Positions 52,896 to 62,270 of a stretch of 64,000 nucleotides of DNA are shown here, in pieces. A program made the position numbers and the translations under genes. The stretch covers positions 868,001-932,000 of the forward strand of contig JBMNFR010000009.1 in the NCBI GenBank assembly GCA_050949415.1, read 5' to 3'. The number at the start of each line of letters is the position of its first letter. Within the stretch, counting starts at the first letter, position 1. A model generated the notes under the pieces. That model searched no databases. It was not told the origin of the DNA and worked only from the letters and a program-made list of their open reading frames with translations. This stretch comes from JAAZKI01 sp012799905 (GTDB lineage Bacteria; Verrucomicrobiota; Lentisphaeria; Oligosphaerales; Oligosphaeraceae).

Positions 52896-53846
52896 TCACA
52901 GCCCTCGCACCGTGGAATGCAAATGGCGATAGGCGGCCGGGCTGACGCCGTAGCGCTGCCGGAATAAACGATAGAACCAGCTCAAGCTGCGGAAGTTGAG
53001 CCGCGTCGCAATAGCCACAATGTCGTCTGTGGTGTCGCTAAGCTGCCGGGCCGCATGCGCCAAACGCAGCTCGTTGATGTATTCTGTCGGCCGACGCCCC
53101 AAATATTTTTGAAATGACTTGCAGACGTGGCCAGGCGTCCGGCAGGCAAGTTTCTGCAAGCGCGGCAGTCCGGCAATGAAGTTCTTCTCTTCGCGCATCG
53201 CTGCGCACAGCGACACCAGCCAGTCCGGCACCTGAGATTCAAGCAGCAGATTCTCCTCGTCAATGAAAAAACGCGCGAACAGCTCCCCCAAAAGGAGCTT
53301 CAACTTGACTTTGCGCAACGTCAGCGACAATGCCGGCGTATTGAACTTCAACAGGCGCGTGTAAAGATTGCCGCACGCATTGGCGTCCATCTGGAAGCGT
53401 GGCGGCAGCACTGGCGCTGTCAGTTGCTGCAGAAAACGGTCGTCCTCAAAGAGCACACTGAGGCTGAGAAAGCAATCCAGGCCGTAGTCGATGGTGACCA
53501 ACTCAACCAGCGACCGCTCAGAATCCGGCAAATAACTGTTCAAGTCATCTGGACGCAGGAAACAAATGTCCCCGGCTGACAGCAGACGACGCTCGCCATT
53601 GACCTTCTGCACCGCTGAACCGGTCACCAGCAGGACAATCTGGGCAAAATCGCGCGTCTGCGGCGCAGTCCCGGAAATCGGCACCTTATGGAAATACAGA
53701 TTCCCACCGGTCGGCATGACTCGGGCCTGACCGTTCGGCATAAGCCTGGTCTGACCGCTCGGCAGCCAAGTTATCTCGTGACAGCTGATTCGCGCCCCTA
53801 ATCCCGGCTCCAGCCACCCGTCACTTTTCTGGCGTTGCTCGTTCAT
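52896..53846 (-). CDS. AraC-family transcriptional regulator
   Basis: 316 residues. The N-terminal ~180 residues form a cupin-type sensor (for example SAGDICFLRPDDLN and RSLVELVTIDYGLD). The C-terminus is a two-HTH AraC domain (QKYLGRRPTEYINELRLAHA; SDTTDDIVAIATRLNF; SLSWFYRLFRQRYGVSPAAY). It is convergent with the isomerase-oxidoreductase gene and divergent from the corrinoid methyltransferase operon. A 17-bp inverted repeat lies just upstream of its start, so autoregulation and control of the flanking operons are likely. Confidence 0.9.
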   Translation of the reverse strand: MNEQRQKSDGWLEPGLGARISCHEITWLPSGQTRLMPNGQARVMPTGGNLYFHKVPISGTAPQTRDFAQIVLLVTGSAVQKVNGERRLLSAGDICFLRPDDLNSYLPDSERSLVELVTIDYGLDCFLSLSVLFEDDRFLQQLTAPVLPPRFQMDANACGNLYTRLLKFNTPALSLTLRKVKLKLLLGELFARFFIDEENLLLESQVPDWLVSLCAAMREEKNFIAGLPRLQKLACRTPGHVCKSFQKYLGRRPTEYINELRLAHAARQLSDTTDDIVAIATRLNFRSLSWFYRLFRQRYGVSPAAYRHLHSTVRGL

Positions 53847-53855
53847 GACCGAAGT

Positions 53856-53918
53856 TGCTCCATATTATCATTCATTGCTCATTTCTGGCAATTGTGATAT
53901 CAATGATAATATAGAGCA
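53856..53918. promoter_or_regulatory. Inverted repeat, likely operator between AraC gene and methyltransferase operon
   Basis: TGCTCCATATTATCATT (53856-53872) and AATGATAATATAGAGCA (53902-53918) are complementary at 16 of 17 positions across a 29-bp spacer. The arms contain TATTAT/ATAATA, so a -10 box may overlap them. The repeat lies 10 bp upstream of the AraC start and about 170 bp upstream of the methyltransferase start. AraC proteins often bind such sites; a stem-loop in RNA is the alternative. Confidence 0.65.
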
Positions 53919-54085
53919 AAAAAATGCCTGTACAAAGGAAGTTTTCGCCAAAAAAGCATCTATATTTTTCAACAAAAACCGGAAGATCGGCTTGGTTCTG
54001 AACAACTTCTGCAACCCAATAGCACAATAGGAATCGACTTACCGCCCACTATCCAACGTCCACTGCTCACAGGAGGAGACGCTCC

Positions 54086-55102
54086 ATGCCTACTTCTTCA
54101 CGTGTCGTCTCTTTGCTGACTTCGGTCATCCAATCCCGACGCCGACTGGCTCTCCCGCTTGCGGCCGCGCCCGGCATGCAGCTGCTGAAACTGTCTGCTG
54201 ATGACGTGCATCGTTCCGGGCAACTGCAATTCGAATGCATCCGGACTCTGGCTGTGCAGACAGGCGCTGAGGTGCTGGTGACCTTCATGGACCTGTCAGT
54301 CGAAGCCGAAGCCTTTGGCTGCGCCATTCGCCATTCCGACACTGGCAATCCCGAAATCGTCGGGACTATCAAGCCGGAGCGCCTGACCACGCCGACAGTC
54401 GGCGCGGGCCGCACCGGCGAAGTCCTCCGTTGTGCTGAACTCTGCGCCGAACAGCTGGCTCAACCGGTTCTCGGCGGACTCATCGGCCCCTTCTCCCTCG
54501 CCTGTCTCCTGATCGGCATGAGCGAAATGATGGTGATGGCCGCTGTTGAGCCTGACCATGCCCACGCCATCCTCCAAATCGCTGCTGACTTCCTGCGCCA
54601 GTACCTCCTGGCGCTCCGCCAGACCGGCCTGGCCGGAGCCATCATCGCCGAACCGTCTGCTGGATTGCTTTCGCCGGAGATGTCCCGCGATTTCTCTGTC
54701 CACTACCTGCGCCAAATCATCGCGCCCGCCAAAAGCGACGACTTTGCTGTCATTCTCCACAATTGCGGCAAAACGGAAAAACAGGTTTCGGTGCTGCTGT
54801 CCAGCGGTGCTGACGCCTTGCACGTCGGCAACGCCGTCGACATCCGCCAGGTTCTGGCGCAAGCGCCGCCGGACTTCCCGATTCTCGGCAATCTCGACCC
54901 GGTCGGCGTGCTTTGCGACGGCGCTGAAGACACTGTCCGAGCTGCTGTCCGCGAGCTCTTGCAGACGACTGCCGCCTATCCCAACCACATCGTATCCAGC
55001 GGATGCGACATCCCCGCGCAGACGCCAATCGCCAATATCAAGGCCTTTTTTGCCGCCGTCCAAGACTACACAACCAGGAGAACCAGCCATGACCGACTTT
55101 GA
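54086..55102 (+). CDS. UroD-fold methyltransferase with HxC zinc site (MtaA/CmuA type)
   Basis: 338 residues with a very strong GGAGGAG site. The uroporphyrinogen-decarboxylase fold is used in MtaA/MtbA/CmuA methyltransferases, and the zinc ligands are seen as HNCGKT (HxC) near residue 228 and SSGCDIP near 310. It would transfer a methyl group between the corrinoid protein and a thiol acceptor or tetrahydrofolate. It overlaps the second corrinoid gene by 14 bp, so the two are almost certainly produced together. The methylated substrate is unknown; methoxylated sugars, betaines or methanol-like compounds are options. Confidence 0.85.
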   Translation: MPTSSRVVSLLTSVIQSRRRLALPLAAAPGMQLLKLSADDVHRSGQLQFECIRTLAVQTGAEVLVTFMDLSVEAEAFGCAIRHSDTGNPEIVGTIKPERLTTPTVGAGRTGEVLRCAELCAEQLAQPVLGGLIGPFSLACLLIGMSEMMVMAAVEPDHAHAILQIAADFLRQYLLALRQTGLAGAIIAEPSAGLLSPEMSRDFSVHYLRQIIAPAKSDDFAVILHNCGKTEKQVSVLLSSGADALHVGNAVDIRQVLAQAPPDFPILGNLDPVGVLCDGAEDTVRAAVRELLQTTAAYPNHIVSSGCDIPAQTPIANIKAFFAAVQDYTTRRTSHDRL

Positions 55103-55709
55103 CGCTCTCAAAAACGCCGTTATCACAGGACAGCGCGACGCTGTGACCACCATCGTCCAGGCCGCCATTGCAGCCGGTGAAAACCCCAACAATCTGCTGG
55201 ATCAGGGCATGATTCCAGCCATGCGCGAAATCGGCGACCGCTTTTCCCGCAACGAGGCGTATGTGCCGGAGTTGCTGATCGCCGCCCGCGCCATGCAATC
55301 CGGCCTGGCCCTGCTCGAACCACTCCTGGCCAGCTCCGGCCGCAAAGACCTCGGCACTGTCGCCATTGGCACGGTCAAAGGCGACCTGCATGACATCGGC
55401 AAGAACCTGGTCGCCATCATGCTCAAAGGCGCTGGCTACAAGGTCATCGACCTCGGCGTCAACTGCGACGTCGCCAAATTCGAGGAAGGCGTCGCCCAAG
55501 GCGCCACCATCGTGGCATGCAGCTCGCTGCTCACCACCACCATGCCCTACATGCGCGAAATCGTCGAGCACTTCCGCGGTCGCGACATCAAGGTCATCGT
55601 CGGCGGCGCACCGCTCACCCAGGCTTTTGCCGACGAAATCGGCGCGGACGGCTTCAGCGAAGACGCTAGCGGCGCCGTGAAGCTGGTCGACACCCTACGC
55701 GCGTCCTGA
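55089..55709 (+). CDS. Corrinoid (B12-binding) methyltransferase protein, second copy
   Basis: 206 residues from the ATG at 55089 with AGGAG eight bases upstream. It has the same helical cap and GDLHDIGKN, ACSSLLTTTM and VGGAPLT motifs as the 49575-50204 protein; the two share long identical stretches (for example REIGDRFSRNEAYVPELLIA). Its neighbour on the 5' side is its likely methyl donor or acceptor enzyme. Two near-identical corrinoid carriers in 6 kb point to recent duplication or to one carrier being shared by several methyltransferases. Confidence 0.92.
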   Translation: MTDFDALKNAVITGQRDAVTTIVQAAIAAGENPNNLLDQGMIPAMREIGDRFSRNEAYVPELLIAARAMQSGLALLEPLLASSGRKDLGTVAIGTVKGDLHDIGKNLVAIMLKGAGYKVIDLGVNCDVAKFEEGVAQGATIVACSSLLTTTMPYMREIVEHFRGRDIKVIVGGAPLTQAFADEIGADGFSEDASGAVKLVDTLRAS

Positions 55710-55875
55710 TCGCGCCCGAACGATTACCCACAAAAAAGCACAATCTGCCTTTTTCTTTTCGTGATAAGCCATTATACTTAATCCAGCGTGTTCGCTCTTG
55801 GCGACGGCGACGAGCCGATGCCGCCCCGTCCTCCCCTCATTCATCACCCCTCCACCCCGGCCGATGATTCCTCCC

Positions 55876-56868
55876 ATGAACACACGCGAACGATTCCAGC
55901 GCATCCTGAATTTCGCCCGCCCGGACCGTCTGCCAGTGATTGAATGGGCGACCTGGTGGAAGCTGACCATTGAGCGATGGCAGCAGGAAGGCCTGCCCAC
56001 TGGCCTCGACAATCTCCAAATCCAGGAATTCTTCGGCCTGGACCCCATGGTGCAGTGCTGGTTCCGCCCCCGCTCGCCGCAGTGCCCAGCCGTGCCAGCC
56101 CCCGGTGCCGGCATCATCCAGTCAGCTGACGACTACCAGCGCCTGCGCGATGCCGGCGCATTCTTCCCAGACATTGACTTGGCGGCGACCGCCTTCGCCA
56201 AAAACCGCAGCCGCCATGACCGCGGTGAAGTGACCTTCTGGTTCACCCTGGAGGGATTCTTCTGGTTCCCCAGGACGCTGCTCGGCATCGAAAACCACTT
56301 CCTCGCCTTCTATGACCAGCCTGAACTGCTGAAAATGATCAACCGCGACCAGGCCCACTATTGCGTGCGCCTGCTGGAAAAGCTCCTGGCCGAATACCAG
56401 CCTGAATTCATGACCTTCGCCGAAGATATGAACTACAACCACGGCGCTATGATCTCCGAAGCCCAGTTCGATGAATTCATGCTCCCCTACTACCGTGAGG
56501 TGGTGCCTATTCTCAAAGAACACAAGGTCAAGGTGCTGATTGATTCCGACGGCGACATCACTCCCTGCCTGAATTGGTTCAAACGAGCCGGCATCGAAGG
56601 CGTGCTGCCCCTGGAACGACAAGCCGGCGTCGACATCAATCGCCTCCGCCGCGACCACCCTGACTTCCTCTTCCTGGGCGGCTTCGATAAAATGACCATG
56701 CATCGCGGCCGAGACGCCATCGTCGCCGAATTCGAACGTCTGCGGCCAGCCACTGCCAGCGGCGGCTTCCTGCCCAGCTGCGACCACCAGACCCCGCCGG
56801 CAGTGTCCATCCACGACTATCGCCTCTACTTGCAATGCTTCCATGATTTCGCCAGCTCCTTCGCCTGA
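55876..56868 (+). CDS. UroD-fold methyltransferase-like protein, second type
   Basis: 330 residues from the ATG at 55876; an in-frame ATG at 55798 would add an unlikely proline-rich extension. The barrel is of the uroporphyrinogen-decarboxylase superfamily (FNFARPDRLPVIEW-like start, VKVLIDSDGDITPCLNWFKR, FLFLGGFDKMTMHRG, SCDHQTPP). The canonical HxC pair is replaced by DSDGD, so zinc binding differs from MtaA. It is 165 bp after the corrinoid gene and probably acts on another methyl donor or in a decarboxylation-like reaction. No Shine-Dalgarno is obvious. Confidence 0.75.
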   Translation: MNTRERFQRILNFARPDRLPVIEWATWWKLTIERWQQEGLPTGLDNLQIQEFFGLDPMVQCWFRPRSPQCPAVPAPGAGIIQSADDYQRLRDAGAFFPDIDLAATAFAKNRSRHDRGEVTFWFTLEGFFWFPRTLLGIENHFLAFYDQPELLKMINRDQAHYCVRLLEKLLAEYQPEFMTFAEDMNYNHGAMISEAQFDEFMLPYYREVVPILKEHKVKVLIDSDGDITPCLNWFKRAGIEGVLPLERQAGVDINRLRRDHPDFLFLGGFDKMTMHRGRDAIVAEFERLRPATASGGFLPSCDHQTPPAVSIHDYRLYLQCFHDFASSFA

Positions 56869-56900
56869 ACCTGACTCAGCCCACCAGGAACATCGCCAAC

Positions 56901-57950
56901 ATGGACTTGAGACCCTACCTCGACGACTTGGAACAACGCATAGACAACGCCGCCGAAGAGGCCCTGCTGACGTCTTGGCGAGACTTCCTGGCCGGACGCT
57001 TCACCGGCGACATCTTCTCGCCGCGACGCCTAAAGCAGGCGCCCTCCGCCCTGGCCTGGCCAAAAGTGCCGGTCAACACCGCCCTGGAAGATTACGACCA
57101 AATGGCCCTGCAGCAGTTCGGCGATTGCAACGCCGCCCTTGCCGCTGGCAATGGCAGCATGCTCAACATCCGCTGCAACTATGGCTCCAGCATCCTGCCA
57201 TCCTTGTTCGATGCCGAAATTTTCCTCATGGACCCCGAGCACGACACGCTGCCGACGACCAAGCCCATTCCCGGCGGCTTGGACGGCATCAAAAAACTGC
57301 TCGACGCCGGCATCCCTGATCTCAACCGCGGCTTTGGCGAGCGCGTCTTTGCCATGGCCCTATACTTCCAGGAATTACTGGCGCCCTATCCCAAGCTGCG
57401 ACAGCATATCGCCATCTACCATCCAGACCTGCAAGGCCCCATGGATGTCTGCGAAGTCCTCTGCGGCAGCGATATCTTCCTCTACCTGGTTGACGAAGCC
57501 GACCTGATGCACGCCCTCCTCACCCTGGTCACTGACACCTACGCCGCCTTCATGCACCGCTGGCTGAGCATCGTCCCCCACACCGGCGCCGTCTCCAAGC
57601 ACTGGGGATTCCTCCACCGCGGCGTCATCATGCTGCGGGATGACTCTGCCATGAACCTCTCTCCCGATATGTTCATGGAATTCATCTTCCCCTACAACCA
57701 ACGCCTGTTCGACATCTTCGGCGGCGGCGGAGACCATTTCTGCGGACGCGGAGACCACTTTATCCCGTACCTGAAAAACCTCCGGGGACTTGATGGCATC
57801 GCCATGTCCCAGCCAGAATGGAACGACATGGAAAAAATCTTCGCCAACACGGTCGACTGCGGCCTCAAGCTGTTCGGACTGCGCCGCGACGCCGCTGAAA
57901 ACGCCCTCCGCGCTGGACGCTCCCTGCACGGCCTCGTCCACTGCTGGTAA
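56901..57950 (+). CDS. UroD-fold methyltransferase-like protein with HxCG motif
   Basis: 349 residues, AGGAA about nine bases before the ATG. It keeps the fold (for example YHPDLQGPMDVCEVL and DDSAMNLSPDMFMEFIFPYN) and has GGDHFCGRG, an HxC pair that could bind zinc as in MtaA. It follows the preceding UroD-type gene by 32 bp and is likely co-expressed with it and the corrinoid protein. Substrate unknown. It differs in sequence from the other three UroD-fold proteins, so several methyl sources may feed one carrier. Confidence 0.75.
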   Translation: MDLRPYLDDLEQRIDNAAEEALLTSWRDFLAGRFTGDIFSPRRLKQAPSALAWPKVPVNTALEDYDQMALQQFGDCNAALAAGNGSMLNIRCNYGSSILPSLFDAEIFLMDPEHDTLPTTKPIPGGLDGIKKLLDAGIPDLNRGFGERVFAMALYFQELLAPYPKLRQHIAIYHPDLQGPMDVCEVLCGSDIFLYLVDEADLMHALLTLVTDTYAAFMHRWLSIVPHTGAVSKHWGFLHRGVIMLRDDSAMNLSPDMFMEFIFPYNQRLFDIFGGGGDHFCGRGDHFIPYLKNLRGLDGIAMSQPEWNDMEKIFANTVDCGLKLFGLRRDAAENALRAGRSLHGLVHCW

Positions 57951-58202
57951 CAAGACGAGGGGCGAGGGGCGAGAGGGAGCCTGAACTACGCTATCCACTA
58001 TAGTCACCGCGTCCACCGCCACAAAGCGACAAAAAGCACTGAAAGAGCAAAACATACGGCAGCAACCGCCCACTATGTCAACCATATCCACATCCATTTG
58101 CGCCGCAGCCCCTTAAGTCATACCCCAAACTATGCGCCTTGAAGAGGCGCTACAGAAGACTGAACCATTACGCCCCCCTTCACAGAACAGAAAAACGACA
58201 CT
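57951..58202. repeat. Dispersed element copy C before the GH106-like gene
   Basis: The gap begins with GGGGCGA heptamers (about 57957-57973), followed by CTGAACTACGCT, GTCCACC repeats, an AT/GC-mixed insert, CGCCGCAGCCCCTTAAG, CATACCCCAAACTATGCGCC, a GCGCCTT-GAA-GAGGCGC stem-loop, TACAGAAGACTGAACCATTAC. The order matches copies A and B but the central hairpin is replaced. It ends 33 bp before the hydrolase start. Confidence 0.75.
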
Positions 58203-61088
58203 ATGAAACCCGGCTTTTACCCCTTTTGGTTCCTGAATGACCGCCTCGAAACGGCTGAAATCCGTCGCCAGATTCAAGAAATGCACGCTCACGGCGTAAA
58301 AGGCTTCTTCCTGCATTCACGACAGGGTCTGGAACAGCCCTACCTGTCCGACGCATTCTTCGCCCGCATCAGCGATGCTGTCCAGGAAGCCAAAAGCCTC
58401 GGCATGATCGCCAACCTGTATGACGAATACCCGTATCCCAGCGGCGTCGCCGGCGGTGAAGTCCTCCTCGGCAACCCGCAATGGTGGGGAACGACCCTGC
58501 GCCATGACGTGACCGATATCGACGCTGACGGCGGCTGCATTCGCCGGCGCCTGCCCATCGGCAACGTCCTCTCCTGCAAAGCCTTTCCATACAACAACGA
58601 CCATGCAATCGACTGGAAGCGCGGCCGCAACCTGCGCTCCGCCGTCGGCGTCCATTTAGGCGACGAATCCTACAACCTCGGCGGCCTGACCCCCTACAAC
58701 CGCAAGCGCTACTTTGCCAGCAATCCGACGCCGGTGCTGGAAACGACCTTGCCCAAAGGCCGCTGGCGCCTCGTCACCACGGTGCAGGCCGTCATCACCG
58801 GCCACAAATACTGGGATCATTTTGTCGATGTGATGAATCCCGAGGCTATCCGCGCCTTCATCGCCCTCACCCACGAACGCTACTGGCAGCGCCTCGGTAC
58901 TGACTTTGGCCACACCATCAAGGCGATCTTTGTCGATGAAGTTTGCGCTGCCTGGTCAGCCCTGCTGCCGCCGCGCTTTCAACGCGAAAAAGGCTATGAT
59001 ATCCTCAGCCGCCTGGAGGCCATCGCTGACCCGACCCACCCTGACCACTGGCAGGTCTCGGCCGACCTGGCCCGGGTCAAGCACCTGATGTTCTGCGAGA
59101 GCTTTGACGCACCGCTCCGGGACTGGTGCCGCCAGCACGGTATCGCCTACTGCGGCGAAAAAACCAGCTACCGCTTCTCCCAGCTAGCCTACATGGACAT
59201 CCCCGGCTGCGAACCCGGCCACACCAAGGCAGGGGCGGACAAGGTCGATACGCTCCAGTCACTCGTCCGTGGCAATGCTCGCGCCACGGCTGCGGCCGCC
59301 TATTTCTACGACAAGCCCGGCGCTCTCTGCGAATGTTTCCACAGCCTCGGCTGGGGCGGCACCCTCCAGGACGCCAGGAATATCGCTGAAAATCTCGTCC
59401 TGCTCGGCATCTCCTACCTGGTGCCGCATGGCTTTTTCTACAGCACCCACGCCCTGAAAAAACATGATGCGCCGCCGACCTTCTTCTTCCAGATGCCCTA
59501 TTGGCGCTTCTTCGGCGCACTCTCCCAACGCTTGGAACGCATCACCACCGCGTTTGCCGACACTTGGATTGACGCTGACACCATCGTGCTTGACCCGAAT
59601 GCCGGACTGCCCGACCGCGACGACCGGGATGTCTGTGAAGCACTCTACCACGCGCTCATGGCCAACCAGGTGGAATTCATGATCGCGGACACTGACATCA
59701 TCGCTGCTGCGACAGTCCAAAACGGCGCGCTCCAATGCCGTGATCTGAACATTCGCCGCATCCTCGTCCCGCCCATGCGCGCCCCTGAGCCGGAATGGCT
59801 GGAAACAGCCGAACGTCTGCGGCGACAAGGCATCGAATGCCGCGATATCACCAGCCGTGACGATGCCCTGACCGCTGCTGCCGCCGCTGCTCAAGCCTCC
59901 CCGTCATCCCTGCCGTTCACAGTCGTTGCCGGCAACAGCGCCAAAGTCTGGATGACCGCCCGGCGACAAGGCGACCGACGAGTCTGGTTCCTGCAGAACT
60001 TAGGTTCGGAACCGGCTGTCCTTGCCTTTGACCAGAAAACCGCCGCCACTCTCCGCGAAATCGTCCTGGACGACATAGCCGGCTCTGCTCTCAGCCTCGC
60101 TCCTGACGGTAGTTGCCAGTGCTGCATCGCTCCCTTTGCCAGCGCCCTGCTGACCAATGGCGACGGCGTCCCAGCCGCGCCGGCCCTGCCCATCGTCACC
60201 GCTGACCTGCCACTGGCCTGCACGGTCAAGCCCCTGAACGCCAATCTGCTCCGACTCGGCCGCTGGCGCTTGTCACTAGCTCAGGACGACGACCCGACCT
60301 GGGGGCCAGTCGCCGAAGTCGACGCCGTCCCAATCGCCAACCAGCTGAAGCAAGGCAAACTAGCATTCCGCCCAACCATCGCGGAAAGCTTCGGCATGAT
60401 GCCGCGCCTGACCTTCCCCAACCTGCGCCTGCGCTATGAAGCGACTTTCATTTGCCAATGCACAACGCCAGTCGCCCTGGTCATGGAACCGGGCAGCATC
60501 GGCGGCAACTGGCGCTTGGAGCTGAACGACAGCTGGCAGGCATGCGCTGACCAGCTCCAGCCCGCCCCGTCCGGAGTCCATGTTCCAGGCAGTCTGAGCC
60601 TGGACCTCACCCCTGGCTTACAACCTGGCGAAAATCGCCTCGTCGTCATCGTCGAAGCAACTCGGGCTGATCACAGCCTATGCAATCCGCTCTACCTGGC
60701 TGGCGACTTCGCTGTCAATGCCGCTACCATGACCCTAACACCGCCGTGCCAACACGGCGAGTTCGAGAACTATGAGTGCAATGGCCTGCCTTTCTTTGCC
60801 GGAACCGTCGAATACGCCGGCACCTTTGCCGTCGAAAACCTGCCTGCGACGCCCACTTGCCTGCTGCGCCTGAGCCTTCCGACCCTTTGCGAAGAAGCCC
60901 TTGAAATTGCAATCAATGGCTCAGAATGGCTGGCCATGCCGTGGAACCCGCGCCAAGCCATCATCCCGACCGCTATCCTGCGTCAAGGAAGCAACGCCTT
61001 CCGGCTTCGCGTGGCGACAACCCTGATCCGCGCCTTCGAAGGCGAAGCCTTTGACATCAAGAACCATTGTCAAGTCAAAGTAAATTGA
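58203..61088 (+). CDS. GH106-like glycoside hydrolase (rhamnosidase-type)
   Basis: 961 residues with no signal peptide visible. The first 400 residues form a TIM barrel with GVKGFFLHSRQGLEQPYLS, LGMIANLYDEYPYPSGVAGG and AIFVDEVCAAW, as in the GH106/alpha-rhamnosidase-like family; the DE pair is a candidate acid/base. Residues ~640-961 hold beta-sandwich domains (LVMEPGSIGGNWRLELND, FFAGTVEYAGTFAV, RQGSNAFRLRVATTL), similar to the C-terminal galactose-binding parts of this class. It would remove terminal deoxy-sugars from plant or microbial glycans, in the cytoplasm if no export signal is used. The linkage cannot be read from sequence. A UroD-type gene follows at 41 bp. Confidence 0.75.
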   Translation: MKPGFYPFWFLNDRLETAEIRRQIQEMHAHGVKGFFLHSRQGLEQPYLSDAFFARISDAVQEAKSLGMIANLYDEYPYPSGVAGGEVLLGNPQWWGTTLRHDVTDIDADGGCIRRRLPIGNVLSCKAFPYNNDHAIDWKRGRNLRSAVGVHLGDESYNLGGLTPYNRKRYFASNPTPVLETTLPKGRWRLVTTVQAVITGHKYWDHFVDVMNPEAIRAFIALTHERYWQRLGTDFGHTIKAIFVDEVCAAWSALLPPRFQREKGYDILSRLEAIADPTHPDHWQVSADLARVKHLMFCESFDAPLRDWCRQHGIAYCGEKTSYRFSQLAYMDIPGCEPGHTKAGADKVDTLQSLVRGNARATAAAAYFYDKPGALCECFHSLGWGGTLQDARNIAENLVLLGISYLVPHGFFYSTHALKKHDAPPTFFFQMPYWRFFGALSQRLERITTAFADTWIDADTIVLDPNAGLPDRDDRDVCEALYHALMANQVEFMIADTDIIAAATVQNGALQCRDLNIRRILVPPMRAPEPEWLETAERLRRQGIECRDITSRDDALTAAAAAAQASPSSLPFTVVAGNSAKVWMTARRQGDRRVWFLQNLGSEPAVLAFDQKTAATLREIVLDDIAGSALSLAPDGSCQCCIAPFASALLTNGDGVPAAPALPIVTADLPLACTVKPLNANLLRLGRWRLSLAQDDDPTWGPVAEVDAVPIANQLKQGKLAFRPTIAESFGMMPRLTFPNLRLRYEATFICQCTTPVALVMEPGSIGGNWRLELNDSWQACADQLQPAPSGVHVPGSLSLDLTPGLQPGENRLVVIVEATRADHSLCNPLYLAGDFAVNAATMTLTPPCQHGEFENYECNGLPFFAGTVEYAGTFAVENLPATPTCLLRLSLPTLCEEALEIAINGSEWLAMPWNPRQAIIPTAILRQGSNAFRLRVATTLIRAFEGEAFDIKNHCQVKVN

Positions 61089-61128
61089 AAAACCAGCGTT
61101 GCCACCATCATCCATCGGAGACGCAACC

Positions 61129-62253
61129 ATGACCATCACCCCCTGCCGCCCCAAATGGAAAGGAACGATGACCGACCGGGAACGCTTCCGGCGACAGATG
61201 CACTGGCAGCCGGTTGACCGATCCTTCAATATGGAATTCGGCTACTGGAATGAAAACTTCACCGAATGGGACATCTTCGCCAACAATGGCATCACTTCCA
61301 ACGCCGAAGCCGATATCTTCTTCAACTTCGACCGCATCGCGATCGTGTCTGGCAATGTCTGGATGTCGCCGCCCTTTCCGCCGCAGGTGATTGAAGACCG
61401 CGGCGACACCATCATCCGGCTTGACGGCAATGGACTCTGGGTGGAAACGCCGAAAGACGGCCACTCGACCATACCGGTCTACCACCGATCCAGCATCGTC
61501 ACTCCGGATGATTGGCAACGCGAAAAAGAACTGCGCTTCCAACGCGGCACTGACGCCCGCAAAGTCAACGTCGCCGCCCTCCGCAAAGCCTATCCGCCGG
61601 AACGCGACTTCCCGGTCGGCGTCAACTGCGGCTCCATGATTGGCCGCATCCGCGACATGCTGACCTTCGAAGGCATCGCCTACGCCATCTACGACTACCC
61701 GGATATGCTCGAAGACATGGTCGAAACCGCCTGCCTGCTCGTAGAGGACTTCCTCGACCAAGTCCTCGGCCAAATCGACTTTGACTACGCCTCCGGCTGG
61801 GAAGACATCTGCTTCAAAAGCGGCCCCATCGTCACCCTCGACTTCTTCAATCAGGTGGTAGTGCCGCGCTACCAGCGCATCGGCGACAAGTTGCACCAGC
61901 ACGGCATTGACCTCTGGTACACCGACTGCGACGGCGATGTGCGCCCACTCCTGCCCGGCTTCCTCAAGGCTGGCATCAACTGCCTCTTCCCCTTCGAAGT
62001 CAACAGCTGCTGCCACCCCGGTGAGCTGCTTGACCAGTACCAGGGACAGCTGCGCATCATGGGCGGCGTTGACAAAATGGCCCTCGGCAAAGGCCCGCCA
62101 GCGATCAAGGCCTACCTGGAATCGCTGGCGCCCTACGTCGAACGCGGCGGCTACATTCCCTTCTGCGACCACCGCTGCCCGCCGAACGTGACGCCCGAAG
62201 ACTACCTCTACTACCTCGACCTGAAGGAAAAAATGTTCGGCATGCAATCATAA
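61129..62253 (+). CDS. UroD-fold methyltransferase-like protein, fourth copy
   Basis: 374 residues from the ATG at 61129; GGAG precedes it by eight bases, which decides against an ATG at 61099. The fold is recognised from GVNCGSMIGRIRDMLTFEG, WYTDCDGDVRPLLPGFLKA, FPFEVNSCCHP and PFCDHRCPPN. It shares the DxDGD and CDH segments with the 55876 gene and lacks the HxCG motif. Its position after the hydrolase suggests that it works on a product of glycan breakdown, for example an O-methylated sugar, but that is inference. Confidence 0.75.
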   Translation: MTITPCRPKWKGTMTDRERFRRQMHWQPVDRSFNMEFGYWNENFTEWDIFANNGITSNAEADIFFNFDRIAIVSGNVWMSPPFPPQVIEDRGDTIIRLDGNGLWVETPKDGHSTIPVYHRSSIVTPDDWQREKELRFQRGTDARKVNVAALRKAYPPERDFPVGVNCGSMIGRIRDMLTFEGIAYAIYDYPDMLEDMVETACLLVEDFLDQVLGQIDFDYASGWEDICFKSGPIVTLDFFNQVVVPRYQRIGDKLHQHGIDLWYTDCDGDVRPLLPGFLKAGINCLFPFEVNSCCHPGELLDQYQGQLRIMGGVDKMALGKGPPAIKAYLESLAPYVERGGYIPFCDHRCPPNVTPEDYLYYLDLKEKMFGMQS

Positions 62254-62270
62254 CGCCCTGCTGGCGCACG

